A DNA stretch of 57,983 bases from NCBI GenBank assembly GCA_031275485.1, contig JAISOS010000080.1, positions 1 through 57,983 on the forward strand. Direction: 5' to 3'. Below, one piece after another: positions 44,326-52,231 of the stretch. Within the stretch, counting starts at the first letter, position 1. Every line of letters starts with the position of its first letter. The notes under the pieces were generated by a model. The model had not been told where the DNA came from. It ran no database searches and saw only the letters and a program-made list of their open reading frames with translations. Source of the stretch: Clostridiales bacterium (GTDB lineage: Bacteria > Bacillota > Clostridia > Christensenellales > JAISNN01). Made by a program: the position numbers and the translations under genes.

Positions 44326-45492
44326 ATGAATTTAGCGAATCTGTTTTTCGAGGGCTTCAAAGAAATTTTCACGACGGAAAAAGGTTGGGGTATGCCCGTA
44401 ATGTGGCTGATCGGGCTTGTCCTCGTTTATCTCGCCGTAAAACGCGATATGGAGCCTATGCTCCTTCTGCCCATAGGCATAGGTTGCATTCTGGTCAATA
44501 TGCCTTTCTCAAACGTCATAGATCAAATGAGCGCGGACGGAGGAACGACGGCGGGCATTCTCGACTGGCTGTTCGAGGTAGGAATAGAGGCGTCGGAGGC
44601 GATGCCGATTCTGCTTTTCATCGGCATAGGCGCGATGATAGACTTCGGACCGCTGATTTCCAATCCCAAGCTCATGCTTCTCGGCGGTTTCGCCCAAACC
44701 GGCATTTTCATAACGGTTATTCTCGCGCTCCTGTTCGGTTTCGGCATGAACGACGCCGCCTCGATAGGTATAATCGGCGCGGCCGACGGACCGACGTCCA
44801 TTCTCGTCGCTCAGGCCTTGGGCAGCGGCTATTTGGGACCTATCGTAGTCGTCGCGTACTCGTATATGGCGCTCGTACCCATCATTCAGCCTCCCGTTAT
44901 CAAGCTTTTCACCACCAAAAAACAGCGGCTGATACGCATGGACGACCAAATCGTCAAGCCGGTACCCAAAATCGTCAAAATCCTGTTTCCCATCATAATA
45001 ACGTTGATTTCCGGTATCATAGCGCCGAAAAGCCTCGCCCTAATAGGCTTCCTGATGTTCGGCAATCTCCTGCGGGAATGCGGCGTCTTGGATCAGCTGT
45101 CAAAAACCGCGCAGCACGAATTGGTCAACCTTATCACTCTCCTTTTAGGCGTCACAATCGCTTCGACTATGCGTTACGATATGTTCCTTAGAACGGAGAC
45201 CCTGCTAATCATAACGCTCGGGCTTGCCGCTTTCATATTCGACACAATCGGCGGCATCCTATTCGCGGACGTTATGAATCTCTTTCTAAAAAAGAAAATC
45301 AACCCTATGATAGGCGCGGCGGGCATATCCGCGTTCCCTATGTCCGCGAGAATCGTCCACAAATTGGGAAGAAAGGAAGACCCCACAAATTACCTTCTAA
45401 TGCACGCCGTAGGCGTGAACGTCTCGGGTCAAGTCGCATCCGCCATAGTCGGCGGACTGATAATCGCTTTCGTAACGGCTTTGTCGGCATAG
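44326..45492 (+). CDS. oadB: Sodium ion-translocating decarboxylase beta subunit
   Basis: 388 residues with about 9-11 membrane spans. Family signatures include 'GAMIDFGPLISNPKLMLLGGFAQ' (split), 'NDAASIGIIGAADGPTSI' (about residues 142-160, with the sodium-site Asp), 'GNLLRECGVLDQLS' and the C-terminal 'HAVGVNVSGQVASAIVGG'. The beta subunit couples decarboxylation of a carboxybiotin to export of two sodium ions in oxaloacetate, glutaconyl-CoA or methylmalonyl-CoA decarboxylases. Which enzyme is served cannot be told, because the alpha and biotin-carrier genes are not in the window. AAGGAGAAAGGA precedes the ATG. A gamma-like gene follows 326 bases later. Confidence 0.94.
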   Translation: MNLANLFFEGFKEIFTTEKGWGMPVMWLIGLVLVYLAVKRDMEPMLLLPIGIGCILVNMPFSNVIDQMSADGGTTAGILDWLFEVGIEASEAMPILLFIGIGAMIDFGPLISNPKLMLLGGFAQTGIFITVILALLFGFGMNDAASIGIIGAADGPTSILVAQALGSGYLGPIVVVAYSYMALVPIIQPPVIKLFTTKKQRLIRMDDQIVKPVPKIVKILFPIIITLISGIIAPKSLALIGFLMFGNLLRECGVLDQLSKTAQHELVNLITLLLGVTIASTMRYDMFLRTETLLIITLGLAAFIFDTIGGILFADVMNLFLKKKINPMIGAAGISAFPMSARIVHKLGRKEDPTNYLLMHAVGVNVSGQVASAIVGGLIIAFVTALSA

Positions 45493-45532
45493 CCGTTACG
45501 AAAAAAACGGAAACTTTTTCGTAAAATTATAC

Positions 45533-45622
45533 GTTGAAAACCTTTTGCGAATAAAATTCTGAGAAGAGCGATTTTCGCGGCGGAAAACCTTTCCCGAATA
45601 AAGATCTCCCCCTTTTTTTTCA
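45533..45622. repeat. Rep-D hairpins between oadB and the gamma-like gene
   Basis: Two short units, AACCTTTTGCGAATAAAATT and AACCTTTCCCGAATAAAG, lie before a T-rich end. They could cause partial termination between the two genes. The rest of 45493-45818 is featureless apart from a CGCGCGGCGCGCG-type GC-rich palindrome at about 45650. Confidence 0.45.
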
Positions 45623-45818
45623 AAAGGCTTGCGCGGCGCGGGCGGTATCAACGCGCGCGGCGCGCGTTGAACGAACACGCCTTAATAACAACGCCGCGCG
45701 GGGAGCGTATTCGGTTATTTCGGCCCCGAACCGCAAAAATTCATATAAAACCGATAAGATTTACGAAAAAACCGCAAAAATTTTTCACGCCGCAGCGCGG
45801 CGTGAAAGGAGGCATTAA

Positions 45819-46040
45819 ATGCTTAATGTAAATAATATTTTCGCTTCTGCAATCTCGCTCATTTTCGCCGTGAACGCGGCGGATTTAAAGAATGCCGGAA
45901 TAATATTCGGCTACGGTATGCTGGCTATTTTCACGGTCATTTTGCTGATTATTTCCGTAACCTACTTAATAAATTATACCGCCTTAAAATTAAAAGACCG
46001 AAAAAGCCGGAACGCGAACGGCGGCAACGCGAAACAATAA
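45819..46040 (+). CDS. OadG-like small membrane subunit of the sodium pump
   Basis: 73 residues with AAAGGAGGCATTAA before the ATG. A single strong membrane span with the OadG-type 'GMxxIFxxLxxL' pattern ('GYGMLAIFTVILLIISVTYLI', split) and a basic C-terminal tail. OadG anchors the soluble carboxytransferase to the beta subunit and binds zinc through its tail in enterobacteria; here the tail has no obvious ligands. The call rests on size, pattern and position after oadB. Other single-span proteins would fit too. Confidence 0.62.
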   Translation: MLNVNNIFASAISLIFAVNAADLKNAGIIFGYGMLAIFTVILLIISVTYLINYTALKLKDRKSRNANGGNAKQ

Positions 46041-46196
46041 CCTTATTCTCTGATTTTGATGAAAAAATTCCGATAAAAATAAGTACGATTTGCGCTTAAA
46101 AAATATAAAATACCGCTGAAACGCGGCATAAAGGCGCGTTTTTAGAAGCATTTTCGCGCATGTTTTTTACTTTTTTTAGCATATATTTTTTAATGG

Positions 46197-46260
46197 GTTC
46201 TAAGTTTTCGTGATAAAAACGGGATACGGGCAAGACAAAATCATCACGAATTTTTAGAAC
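46197..46260 (+). repeat. Rep-C palindrome, well-conserved copy
   Basis: GTTCTAAGTTTTCGTGATAA at the left and ATCACGAATTTTTAGAAC at the right are the two arms of a 64-base palindrome, the same family that flanks the restriction pseudogene. Confidence 0.75.
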
Positions 46261-46394
46261 TCCCTTTTTTATATTTTCCGCGCGCTTTGCGTGTGTTTTT
46301 TAATATATTTCCATGCGGCTTTTATTCGTCTTTTTATAAAAAAAACCTTTGCCTAAGCGTTGCGTCTGCGCGAAGCCTCGCGCTGTCGGCGTCT

Positions 46395-46462
46395 TTGAAA
46401 AAGAGGAGGAGAGACCTTTTAGTAGGAGAAAAGGTCCCCCCACTCCCTACCCCGTATAATTT
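46395..46462. repeat. Rep-D hairpin repeat
   Basis: GGAGGAGAGACCTTTTAGTAG pairs with GAGAAAAGGTCCCCCCACTCC, followed by TACCCCGTATAATTTTTG. Confidence 0.55.
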
Positions 46463-46510
46463 TTGAAGAAAAATTTAGAATCCGCGCGCATAAACGAAAA
46501 CGGATTCTGT

Positions 46511-46664
46511 GAGCGCGTTCACTCAAACGAAAACGGGAGGATTTTAGGCGGTTTCCGTGCCTTTCTAAGACGTTTAACGATGCTTAGGCGCGGTAAAAAA
46601 CAACGCCGAAAGAGAGCAAATAAGCGCAAAAAATACGCCTTTCGCGCTTTATGTGAACGCGTCC
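46511..46664 (+). repeat. Rep-A MITE-like element abutting the recN stop codon
   Basis: The left end GAGCGCGTTCACTCAAACGAAAACG and the right end (minus strand) GGACGCGTTCACATAAAGCG are terminal inverted repeats (each split from the internal part). The right junction, CC then TAA, overlaps the recN stop: the TAG codon of recN is the complement of 46664-46666. A second partial left end (GCGCGCATAAACGAAAACGG) lies at 46485-46505. Confidence 0.75.
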
Positions 46665-48361
46665 TAATTCCATCCCGCCTTTTTCGCGTCCGCCTTTTCC
46701 TTGATATTTTTCGCGTGCGGAATTGCCAGCGCGGTGTCGGAGCCGCCGGCGAGGCGGGCTATTTCCGCGACGGATTTTTCGCGCGAAAGTCTCTCCAAGC
46801 TCGTCAGCGTTTTTTCTCCGACCGCGCCCTTGCTGATCAAAAAATGCGCGTCCGCATAGCTTGCCAATTGGGGCAGATGCGTTACGGCGAGCACCTGTCC
46901 GCCGCGCGACAGGCGGCTCAATTTTTCCGCGACGGTCTCGGCGATCGCGCCGCTTATGCCCGTGTCTATTTCGTCGAAAATCATAACGCCGCGAGAGTCC
47001 GCCGCTATACTTTTCAGGGCCAGCATAAAGCGCGACATTTCGCCCCCGGATATAATCCTTGAAAACGGCTTTAAAGGCTCCCCCGCGTTCGGCGAAATGA
47101 GAAATTCGAGACTGTCTACGCCGTCCTTTCTCATATTTTTTTCGGCGTACTCCGCGCTCGTTTCCGAATAGAATTCGACCTTGAACGTCGTCCCCGCCAT
47201 ACTCAATTCCGCAAGCTCCCGCTTTATATCCGCCTCGAATTTCTGCGCGGCGGAACGCCGCAAATCCGAAAGACGGAACGCAAGCTCTATATATTCGCTA
47301 AAAAATTTTTCCTTTTCCCTTTGCAGCTTTTCGAGTATATTCTCGCTGTCCTTCAAAGCGTCGTACTCGTCCTTTAAGCCATCCAAATATGTTTTGACCG
47401 CCTCCGTCGTCGCGCCGTATTTTTTCTTTATCAATTTGATTTTATCCAGACGCTCCTCCACTCTGTCGGCGTATTTCTCGTCGTAATTCAGGTCGTCCAG
47501 ATATCTTTTCACGTCGTGTACCGCGTCCTTTAACTGCGACTTCAAATCGGTCAGAATTTCGCAAAGATCGTTTATATTTTCGTCGTATGCCGTCGCCGAA
47601 TTTAAAGCCGCCGCCGCCGCAGACACCGCCGAATAGGCGTTTTGTTCGCCGCCTTCAAGCAACTCGTAAGCCTCAGCGAACGCCTCCGTCAGTCTGCCCG
47701 CGTTGCTCAGCCTTACGCGCTCCTTTTTGAGCTCGTCCTCCTCGCCGTCTTTAAGCTCGGCGCGTTCTATCTCTTCTATCTGAAATTCCAAAATATCCAG
47801 CCGCCGTCCTCTGTACGCGGGGTCGCCGAAGGACGCTATTCTGCCGCATACGCCGCCGTAAGCCTCGTAAGCGCGCCTCACCTCCTCTTTCAGCGCGCCT
47901 ATGTCCTTAGACAAACCGTCGATTACCGCTATATGACTAGAGGTTTTCAAAAGCGATTGATGCTCGTTCTGCCCGTATATGTCCGCGAGTAAGCCCGTGA
48001 GATTTTTCAGAATCGACAGAGTTACGAGTCTGCCGTTTACGCGGCATTCGCCGCGGTTGTCGGCGGTCATAACGCGGCGTACGACTATGCCGTCGTCAGC
48101 GTCTATGCCGTTGTCCGCGAAAAATTGCGCGATTTCGGAATTTTCCGCGTCGTATTCAAAAAAGCCCTCGGCGGACGCCCGGCTTTCGCCGTGCCTTATA
48201 AGGGTTTTGTCGGCACGGCCGCCCAAAAGAAAATTTATCGAGTCGATTATGATGGATTTGCCCGCGCCGGTTTCGCCGCTCAGAACGTTCAGCCCTTCGG
48301 AAAACTCGACGGACAGTTCCTTTATCAACGCTATGTTTTTTATATGTAAGGATAGTATCAT
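46664..48361 (-). CDS. recN: DNA repair protein RecN
   Basis: I start at MILSLHIKNIALIKEL (565 residues), the normal RecN N-terminus; the frame opens upstream to 48430 in a Rep-D sequence. Walker A is GETGAGKS (about 31-38). Two coiled-coil arms flank a central hinge. The ABC signature is 'RIISGGEMSRFMLALK' (about 460) and Walker B 'VMIFDEIDTGISG' (about 487). RecN is an SMC-like ATPase that helps hold broken ends together in recombination repair. nadK-argR-recN is the standard clostridial order. The stop codon lies exactly at the edge of a Rep-A element, so the last residue or so may come from the insertion. Confidence 0.97.
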   Translation of the reverse strand: MILSLHIKNIALIKELSVEFSEGLNVLSGETGAGKSIIIDSINFLLGGRADKTLIRHGESRASAEGFFEYDAENSEIAQFFADNGIDADDGIVVRRVMTADNRGECRVNGRLVTLSILKNLTGLLADIYGQNEHQSLLKTSSHIAVIDGLSKDIGALKEEVRRAYEAYGGVCGRIASFGDPAYRGRRLDILEFQIEEIERAELKDGEEDELKKERVRLSNAGRLTEAFAEAYELLEGGEQNAYSAVSAAAAALNSATAYDENINDLCEILTDLKSQLKDAVHDVKRYLDDLNYDEKYADRVEERLDKIKLIKKKYGATTEAVKTYLDGLKDEYDALKDSENILEKLQREKEKFFSEYIELAFRLSDLRRSAAQKFEADIKRELAELSMAGTTFKVEFYSETSAEYAEKNMRKDGVDSLEFLISPNAGEPLKPFSRIISGGEMSRFMLALKSIAADSRGVMIFDEIDTGISGAIAETVAEKLSRLSRGGQVLAVTHLPQLASYADAHFLISKGAVGEKTLTSLERLSREKSVAEIARLAGGSDTALAIPHAKNIKEKADAKKAGWN

Positions 48362-48367
48362 AGTTTT

Positions 48368-48610
48368 TTTGTAATTTATGCGGGCGAAACCTTTTGCGAA
48401 TAAAAGGCTTTTCCCCGCGCCCCCTTCCAAAAAACTTAACCGTTTTATTTGACTTCTTGACCCGGCGGCGAATAGTTTTCAGGCGGTTTTTGCGCGCCGC
48501 CGCCGCGTTTTAACGACGCGCACTCTCGCGGTATGCCGTGAAAATGCGGCGCGCCGACGCGCCGAAAGCGGAAAAAGATACCGCCCGCACGGTTTTGAAA
48601 GAAGTTTTTA
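48368..48610. repeat. Rep-D hairpin and Rep-E copy between argR and recN
   Basis: Bases 48385-48430 are Rep-D (GGCGAAACCTTTTGCGAATAAAAGGCTTTTCCCCGC, split). Bases 48450-48610 are Rep-E on the minus strand (CGGCGAATAGTTTTCAGGCGG ... CTCTCGCGGTATGCC ... GCACGGTTTTGAAAGAAG). No gene is present. Confidence 0.55.
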
Positions 48611-48745
48611 TACGAATATATCGTTTTACCCGTTAAACTTTCAAATCCGGCAACGCCGGATTTGAAAAGACGACCGCGCGTATAAGATATGTCCGTTTCA
48701 TACCGATTTTCGGATTAATCGACGCGCTAATGAAACGGTTTCCGC

Positions 48746-49216
48746 TTATTTCGAAAGCGAATTGAACAGGTCCGCGACGCCGCCCGCCGCCGCCTTGCTC
48801 CGCACGACTACAAAAATCGTATCGTCGCCCGCCACGGAGCCCAAAATCAAGGGCTCTTTCAGCGCGTCTATCAGCGCGGCGGCGGAGCTTGCCGCTCCGC
48901 TTACCGTCTTTATTACGATTATGTTTTCGGCGTACTTTACGCTCACCACGGAGCTTTTGAAAAGCGCGGACAGACGCGGTGTTCTCTTTTCCTCTGATCC
49001 GCCGTTAAGCGGCGCCAACGCCGCGTATTTGTACGTCCCGTTTACCCCGTTTGCGGCGACCTTTATCAATCCCAATTCCCTTATGTCTCTCGAAACAGTC
49101 GCTTGCGTAACCGAATAGCCGCTTTGCGTCAAATGCAGCGCAAGATCGTCCTGCGTTTCTATATCGTATGTTTCTATCAGCTCAAGAATTTTCGCTTGTC
49201 TGCTCATTCTGTACAT
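48746..49216 (-). CDS. argR: Arginine repressor ArgR
   Basis: 156 residues. The N-terminal winged helix has 'MSRQAKILELIETYDIETQDDLALHL' (split) and 'VTQATVSRDIRELGLIKV' (about 35-55). The C-terminal hexamerisation and arginine-binding domain has 'GSVAGDDTIFVVVRS' (family 'GTIAGDDTil'). In Firmicutes it represses arginine synthesis and activates catabolism. The ATG has GGGAGACGGCT upstream; MSRQ three codons later is the other candidate start. No arg genes are in the window, as expected for this conserved nadK-argR-recN cluster. Confidence 0.95.
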   Translation of the reverse strand: MYRMSRQAKILELIETYDIETQDDLALHLTQSGYSVTQATVSRDIRELGLIKVAANGVNGTYKYAALAPLNGGSEEKRTPRLSALFKSSVVSVKYAENIIVIKTVSGAASSAAALIDALKEPLILGSVAGDDTIFVVVRSKAAAGGVADLFNSLSK

Positions 49217-49245
49217 AGCCGTCTCCCAATGCGCGACCGAATTTA

Positions 49246-49385
49246 CAGTCGTTACGAATTATAATCGGGCAAAAATAATTATTGAATTTTTTGCCGTAAG
49301 CGGTTAAAGAGTCCTTTTCCGTATTCGCGCGATATGAAAATGTTTTTTTGCCGTTTAAGATAAAAAACGACGTTTCGGCAACTCC
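49246..49385. repeat. Rep-B palindromic repeat, copy B9, before argR
   Basis: CAGTCGTTACGAATTATAATCG forms the left arm, with TTTTTTGCCGTAAGCGGTTAA and TTGCCGTTTAAGATAAAAAACG cores. The right arm is eroded. Confidence 0.5.
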
Positions 49386-49490
49386 GCCGCGGTTCATCAA
49401 GGATCGACATATATGCGCGCGATGATTTTCGCCGCGATTCCGCAACGGAATTATGCCGTTTAAAACGTTTTTAACGCAGTTACGCCCCTC

Positions 49491-50324
49491 TTAAATATCC
49501 CTGCCGCCGCAAAATTTGTTAAGCATTCTCGTGTAAAAATTGTCGGTTTTTATTTTTGCGAACAATGCCCGTATTCCGGATTTTCTTACCGTCACGCGCT
49601 CGCCGGCTCCGACGCGGATTTTGAATACGCCGTCCGCGGCTAAACATAATCCGTCGCCGAGCTCCGACGCCTCGACCTCTATCACGCTCCCGTCCGATAC
49701 GACGAAAGGACGGCTGTGCAGAGAGTGCGGATTTAAAGGATTGATTATGAGCGCGCTCACGTCGGGCGCTACGATCGGGCCGCCCGCAGCAAGCGAATAC
49801 GCCGTCGAACCCGTTGGCGTGCAGACGAGAACTCCGTCCGAAAAGTAGGCGTCCGTCAAAAAACCGTCTACAAAAAGCCTCGTTCGCGTGGTCTTAAAGG
49901 CGTCGCCTTTAAGCGCGATCTCGTTGAGCGCCGTAAAGCCGCCGCCCGCCGTCTCCGCCTCTATCATAGAACGGCTCTCCAAATAATATCCGCCCGTCCT
50001 GATTGCCGACACAACCTCCGAAATATCTCCCCCGTCCGTCTCGGTCAAAAAACCCAAGCGCCCCATATTGACGCCTAAAACCGGCACGCCGTTTTCTGCG
50101 GCGGTCTTTATGACGCTCAAAACCGTGCCGTCGCCGCCGAACACGACGATAAGCCCGCAACGCGCCGCCAGCTCGCCGACCGAAACCGCCTTTCCGCCGT
50201 TTAGCTCGGGAAAATCCGCCGCCAAAAACTCCACGCCTTCCTCTTTAAGAATCGATGCGAACCTTTTCGCCGCCGTCAATTTGCTATCCCTTTTTATGTT
50301 CGAATAAACGCCTACAATCATCAT
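49491..50324 (-). CDS. nadK: NAD kinase
   Basis: 277 residues. The NAD kinase motifs are 'LIVVFGGDGTVLSVIK' (GGDGT, about residues 58-65), 'LGVNMGRLGFLTETDG' and 'VCTPTGSTAYSLAAGGPIV' (about 165-183). It phosphorylates NAD to NADP using ATP or polyphosphate. GGGGGC precedes the ATG weakly; a second ATG follows immediately. It is the first gene of the nadK-argR-recN run on the minus strand. Confidence 0.96.
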   Translation of the reverse strand: MMIVGVYSNIKRDSKLTAAKRFASILKEEGVEFLAADFPELNGGKAVSVGELAARCGLIVVFGGDGTVLSVIKTAAENGVPVLGVNMGRLGFLTETDGGDISEVVSAIRTGGYYLESRSMIEAETAGGGFTALNEIALKGDAFKTTRTRLFVDGFLTDAYFSDGVLVCTPTGSTAYSLAAGGPIVAPDVSALIINPLNPHSLHSRPFVVSDGSVIEVEASELGDGLCLAADGVFKIRVGAGERVTVRKSGIRALFAKIKTDNFYTRMLNKFCGGRDI

Positions 50325-50439
50325 GCCCCCATTCTTTAAGCGACCGTAGCTTGAATTACCCCGCTCCTCACAATATTGCGGTTCGTTCTAAAAAAAGTAT
50401 AGGGAACCCGTTACCGCAAAAACTTAAAACGCGGCTTCC

Positions 50440-50635
50440 TGAACGTATAAAAGCCGCCGGACTGTAAACGCGGGTTCTTCCCGTCGGAAAATTCCGACAT
50501 ACCGCAACCGAAAATACGGCTTCTCTCGACCCGAAAATTCCTATTTAGGCTACCTGTAAAACGCGGATTTTTTCGTATAAAAGCCGATACGCTACAACCG
50601 GAAATACAGCTTCTTTCGATCCAAAAATTCCATAA
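50440..50635 (-). repeat. Tandem copy of the 3' end of the acyltransferase gene
   Basis: The last 35 coding bases of the gene at 50592 (ACCGGAAATACAGCTTCTTT and onward) reappear 90 bases further on, at 50507-50542, with about five changes. A CGTATAAAAGCCG block also occurs twice (50446 and 50575). This indicates a local tandem duplication just past the gene. Confidence 0.6.
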
Positions 50636-51956
50636 GTCCGCATACCGCCGCCGTAATCGCCGTCCCGACGAAAATCGGAATGTAAAATTCGCCGCTACCG
50701 CCATCCAAGCCCAAAGACTTGATAAACGCGGGGATAAATTTGTCGAAAATTCCGAAAAACACGTAAACCAAAAGCGAGTTGCGGCCGACTGCCGCGAGAA
50801 TAAAATAGTCGCGGTCGCTGATATAGTTGAACACCACGGCGATTACCGTCGCAAGCGCGCCTATCGCCGCGCCGAATATCAGATAGCCTACGGAGCTCGT
50901 AATGAAATTAATTATAAACGGGTTGTAATGCTCGGCGATATATGACGGAAGCGTCTCTTTCGTATAGCCCAGCGCGAGTATATCAGACTCTGTCGGCGTA
51001 ATAATAAAGCATACGACGGCGGCGGCGACTATCGCCGCGCAGACTATCAAATATTTTTTTATATCCTTAAAAGCCAGCTCCGTCAGCACATAATACGCGA
51101 GAACCAAGGGTCCGAAACTGAAAAACGACAAAAGTCCTCCCCATTTCGCGACGCCCCCGCCGCCCGTAAGTATGTGCGCCGAGTACAGGTAGTTCGTAGT
51201 CGCGTCCGGAAAAATCAGCGACAGCATAACGGGAACGGCGGCAAGCCCGAATATCAGCGGAATCTTGTATTTGTTTTTCAAATCGATAGTAAGCCCCATA
51301 ACTATCAAAGACGCGCCCATCGCGTGAAAAATATCCCACGTCACGGGCAACGCGGTTGTCCATCCGCCGCTTTGATACATAAAAAACATATAAAATGCTT
51401 CGTCGAACACGAGTCCGAAAGCTATAAAGACCGCGCCGCGCATAATTATGTGCCGTTTCGCCGCCTTAACGCCCTCTCTCGCGGCGCGCTTTCTAAACGA
51501 CGAATTTAAGGCTATCGCTATCGTAAACATCAGGACGGGAGTTGCCAAATCTCTCATCGTAACGCCGGGAAAAACGCTGTGATACCTGAATAAGTCGGCA
51601 AAGTCGGCTTTTATATTCGACAGCACAAAGGCGGCGAAGAGAATCAGCAACATAATAAAACCCCTCGCGTTGTCTATTATTGGAATCCTGCCGAAAGTGG
51701 TAAGTACGATTTCGCCCTTCTCGGCTAGCGTAAGCCTCCCGCCGGTCGGCTTTGCCGGCGTATTCGCGCTTTTCGAGTTAGCTTTAACCGCGGCCGCGTT
51801 TATGTTTGCCGACGTATTCGCATTCGCGTTTTTTATGCCGGCGTTTGACCGCGAGCCGCCGCCTTTCACCGTATTTTCGTTTACGCCCGCCGCCGCTCTT
51901 TTTGCGTTCGCGTTTTCCGCGCCGCCGTTCCTATTCAAATGTTTGTGTTTTGCCAT
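50592..51956 (-). CDS. Multi-span membrane acyltransferase-family protein (DUF5009/YeiB-like)
   Basis: About 454 residues from the ATG at 51956 (a GTG at 51962 is the other option). Residues 1-75 are a cytoplasmic Asn/Ala/Lys-rich low-complexity tail. From 'RIPIIDNARGFIMLLILF' onward there are about ten membrane spans with 'DLATPVLMFTIAIAL', 'FDEAFYMFF', 'VTWDIFHAMGASLIVMGL' (His of the family) and 'GRNSLLVYVFFGIFD'. This layout fits the heparan-alpha-glucosaminide acetyltransferase/DUF5009 group, which moves acyl groups across membranes onto glycans. The substrate is unknown. It is monocistronic. Confidence 0.78.
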   Translation of the reverse strand: MAKHKHLNRNGGAENANAKRAAAGVNENTVKGGGSRSNAGIKNANANTSANINAAAVKANSKSANTPAKPTGGRLTLAEKGEIVLTTFGRIPIIDNARGFIMLLILFAAFVLSNIKADFADLFRYHSVFPGVTMRDLATPVLMFTIAIALNSSFRKRAAREGVKAAKRHIIMRGAVFIAFGLVFDEAFYMFFMYQSGGWTTALPVTWDIFHAMGASLIVMGLTIDLKNKYKIPLIFGLAAVPVMLSLIFPDATTNYLYSAHILTGGGGVAKWGGLLSFFSFGPLVLAYYVLTELAFKDIKKYLIVCAAIVAAAVVCFIITPTESDILALGYTKETLPSYIAEHYNPFIINFITSSVGYLIFGAAIGALATVIAVVFNYISDRDYFILAAVGRNSLLVYVFFGIFDKFIPAFIKSLGLDGGSGEFYIPIFVGTAITAAVCGLMEFLDRKKLYFRL

Positions 51957-52231
51957 AATCACCAGCCGTAAAATGTATATTCTGTTTCCCGTAACGTTTT
52001 TTTAAAAAACGAACGAACCTGCGCCGCGATAGCTTACGGCGCGGTCGTTCGTTGTTTTTTAACCGCTGAAATATATTTGCTTTCCGCCGTGCGCGAATCT
52101 AAACCGTATCCGCGCCCGACCGCCGAGCGGACGGTAAAATATATCCGCTTTCCGCCGAGCGCAACCGGTTAAAAAAGGATCATATGATAAACGCTTTTTC
52201 TACTCAACGCTCTAAGAAACAGCCGCCGCTT

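Noticed and set aside
44385-45191. A 268-codon frame overlapping oadB on the same strand
   Set aside because: Arg/His-rich out-of-frame shadow; oadB itself has the ribosome site and all family motifs.
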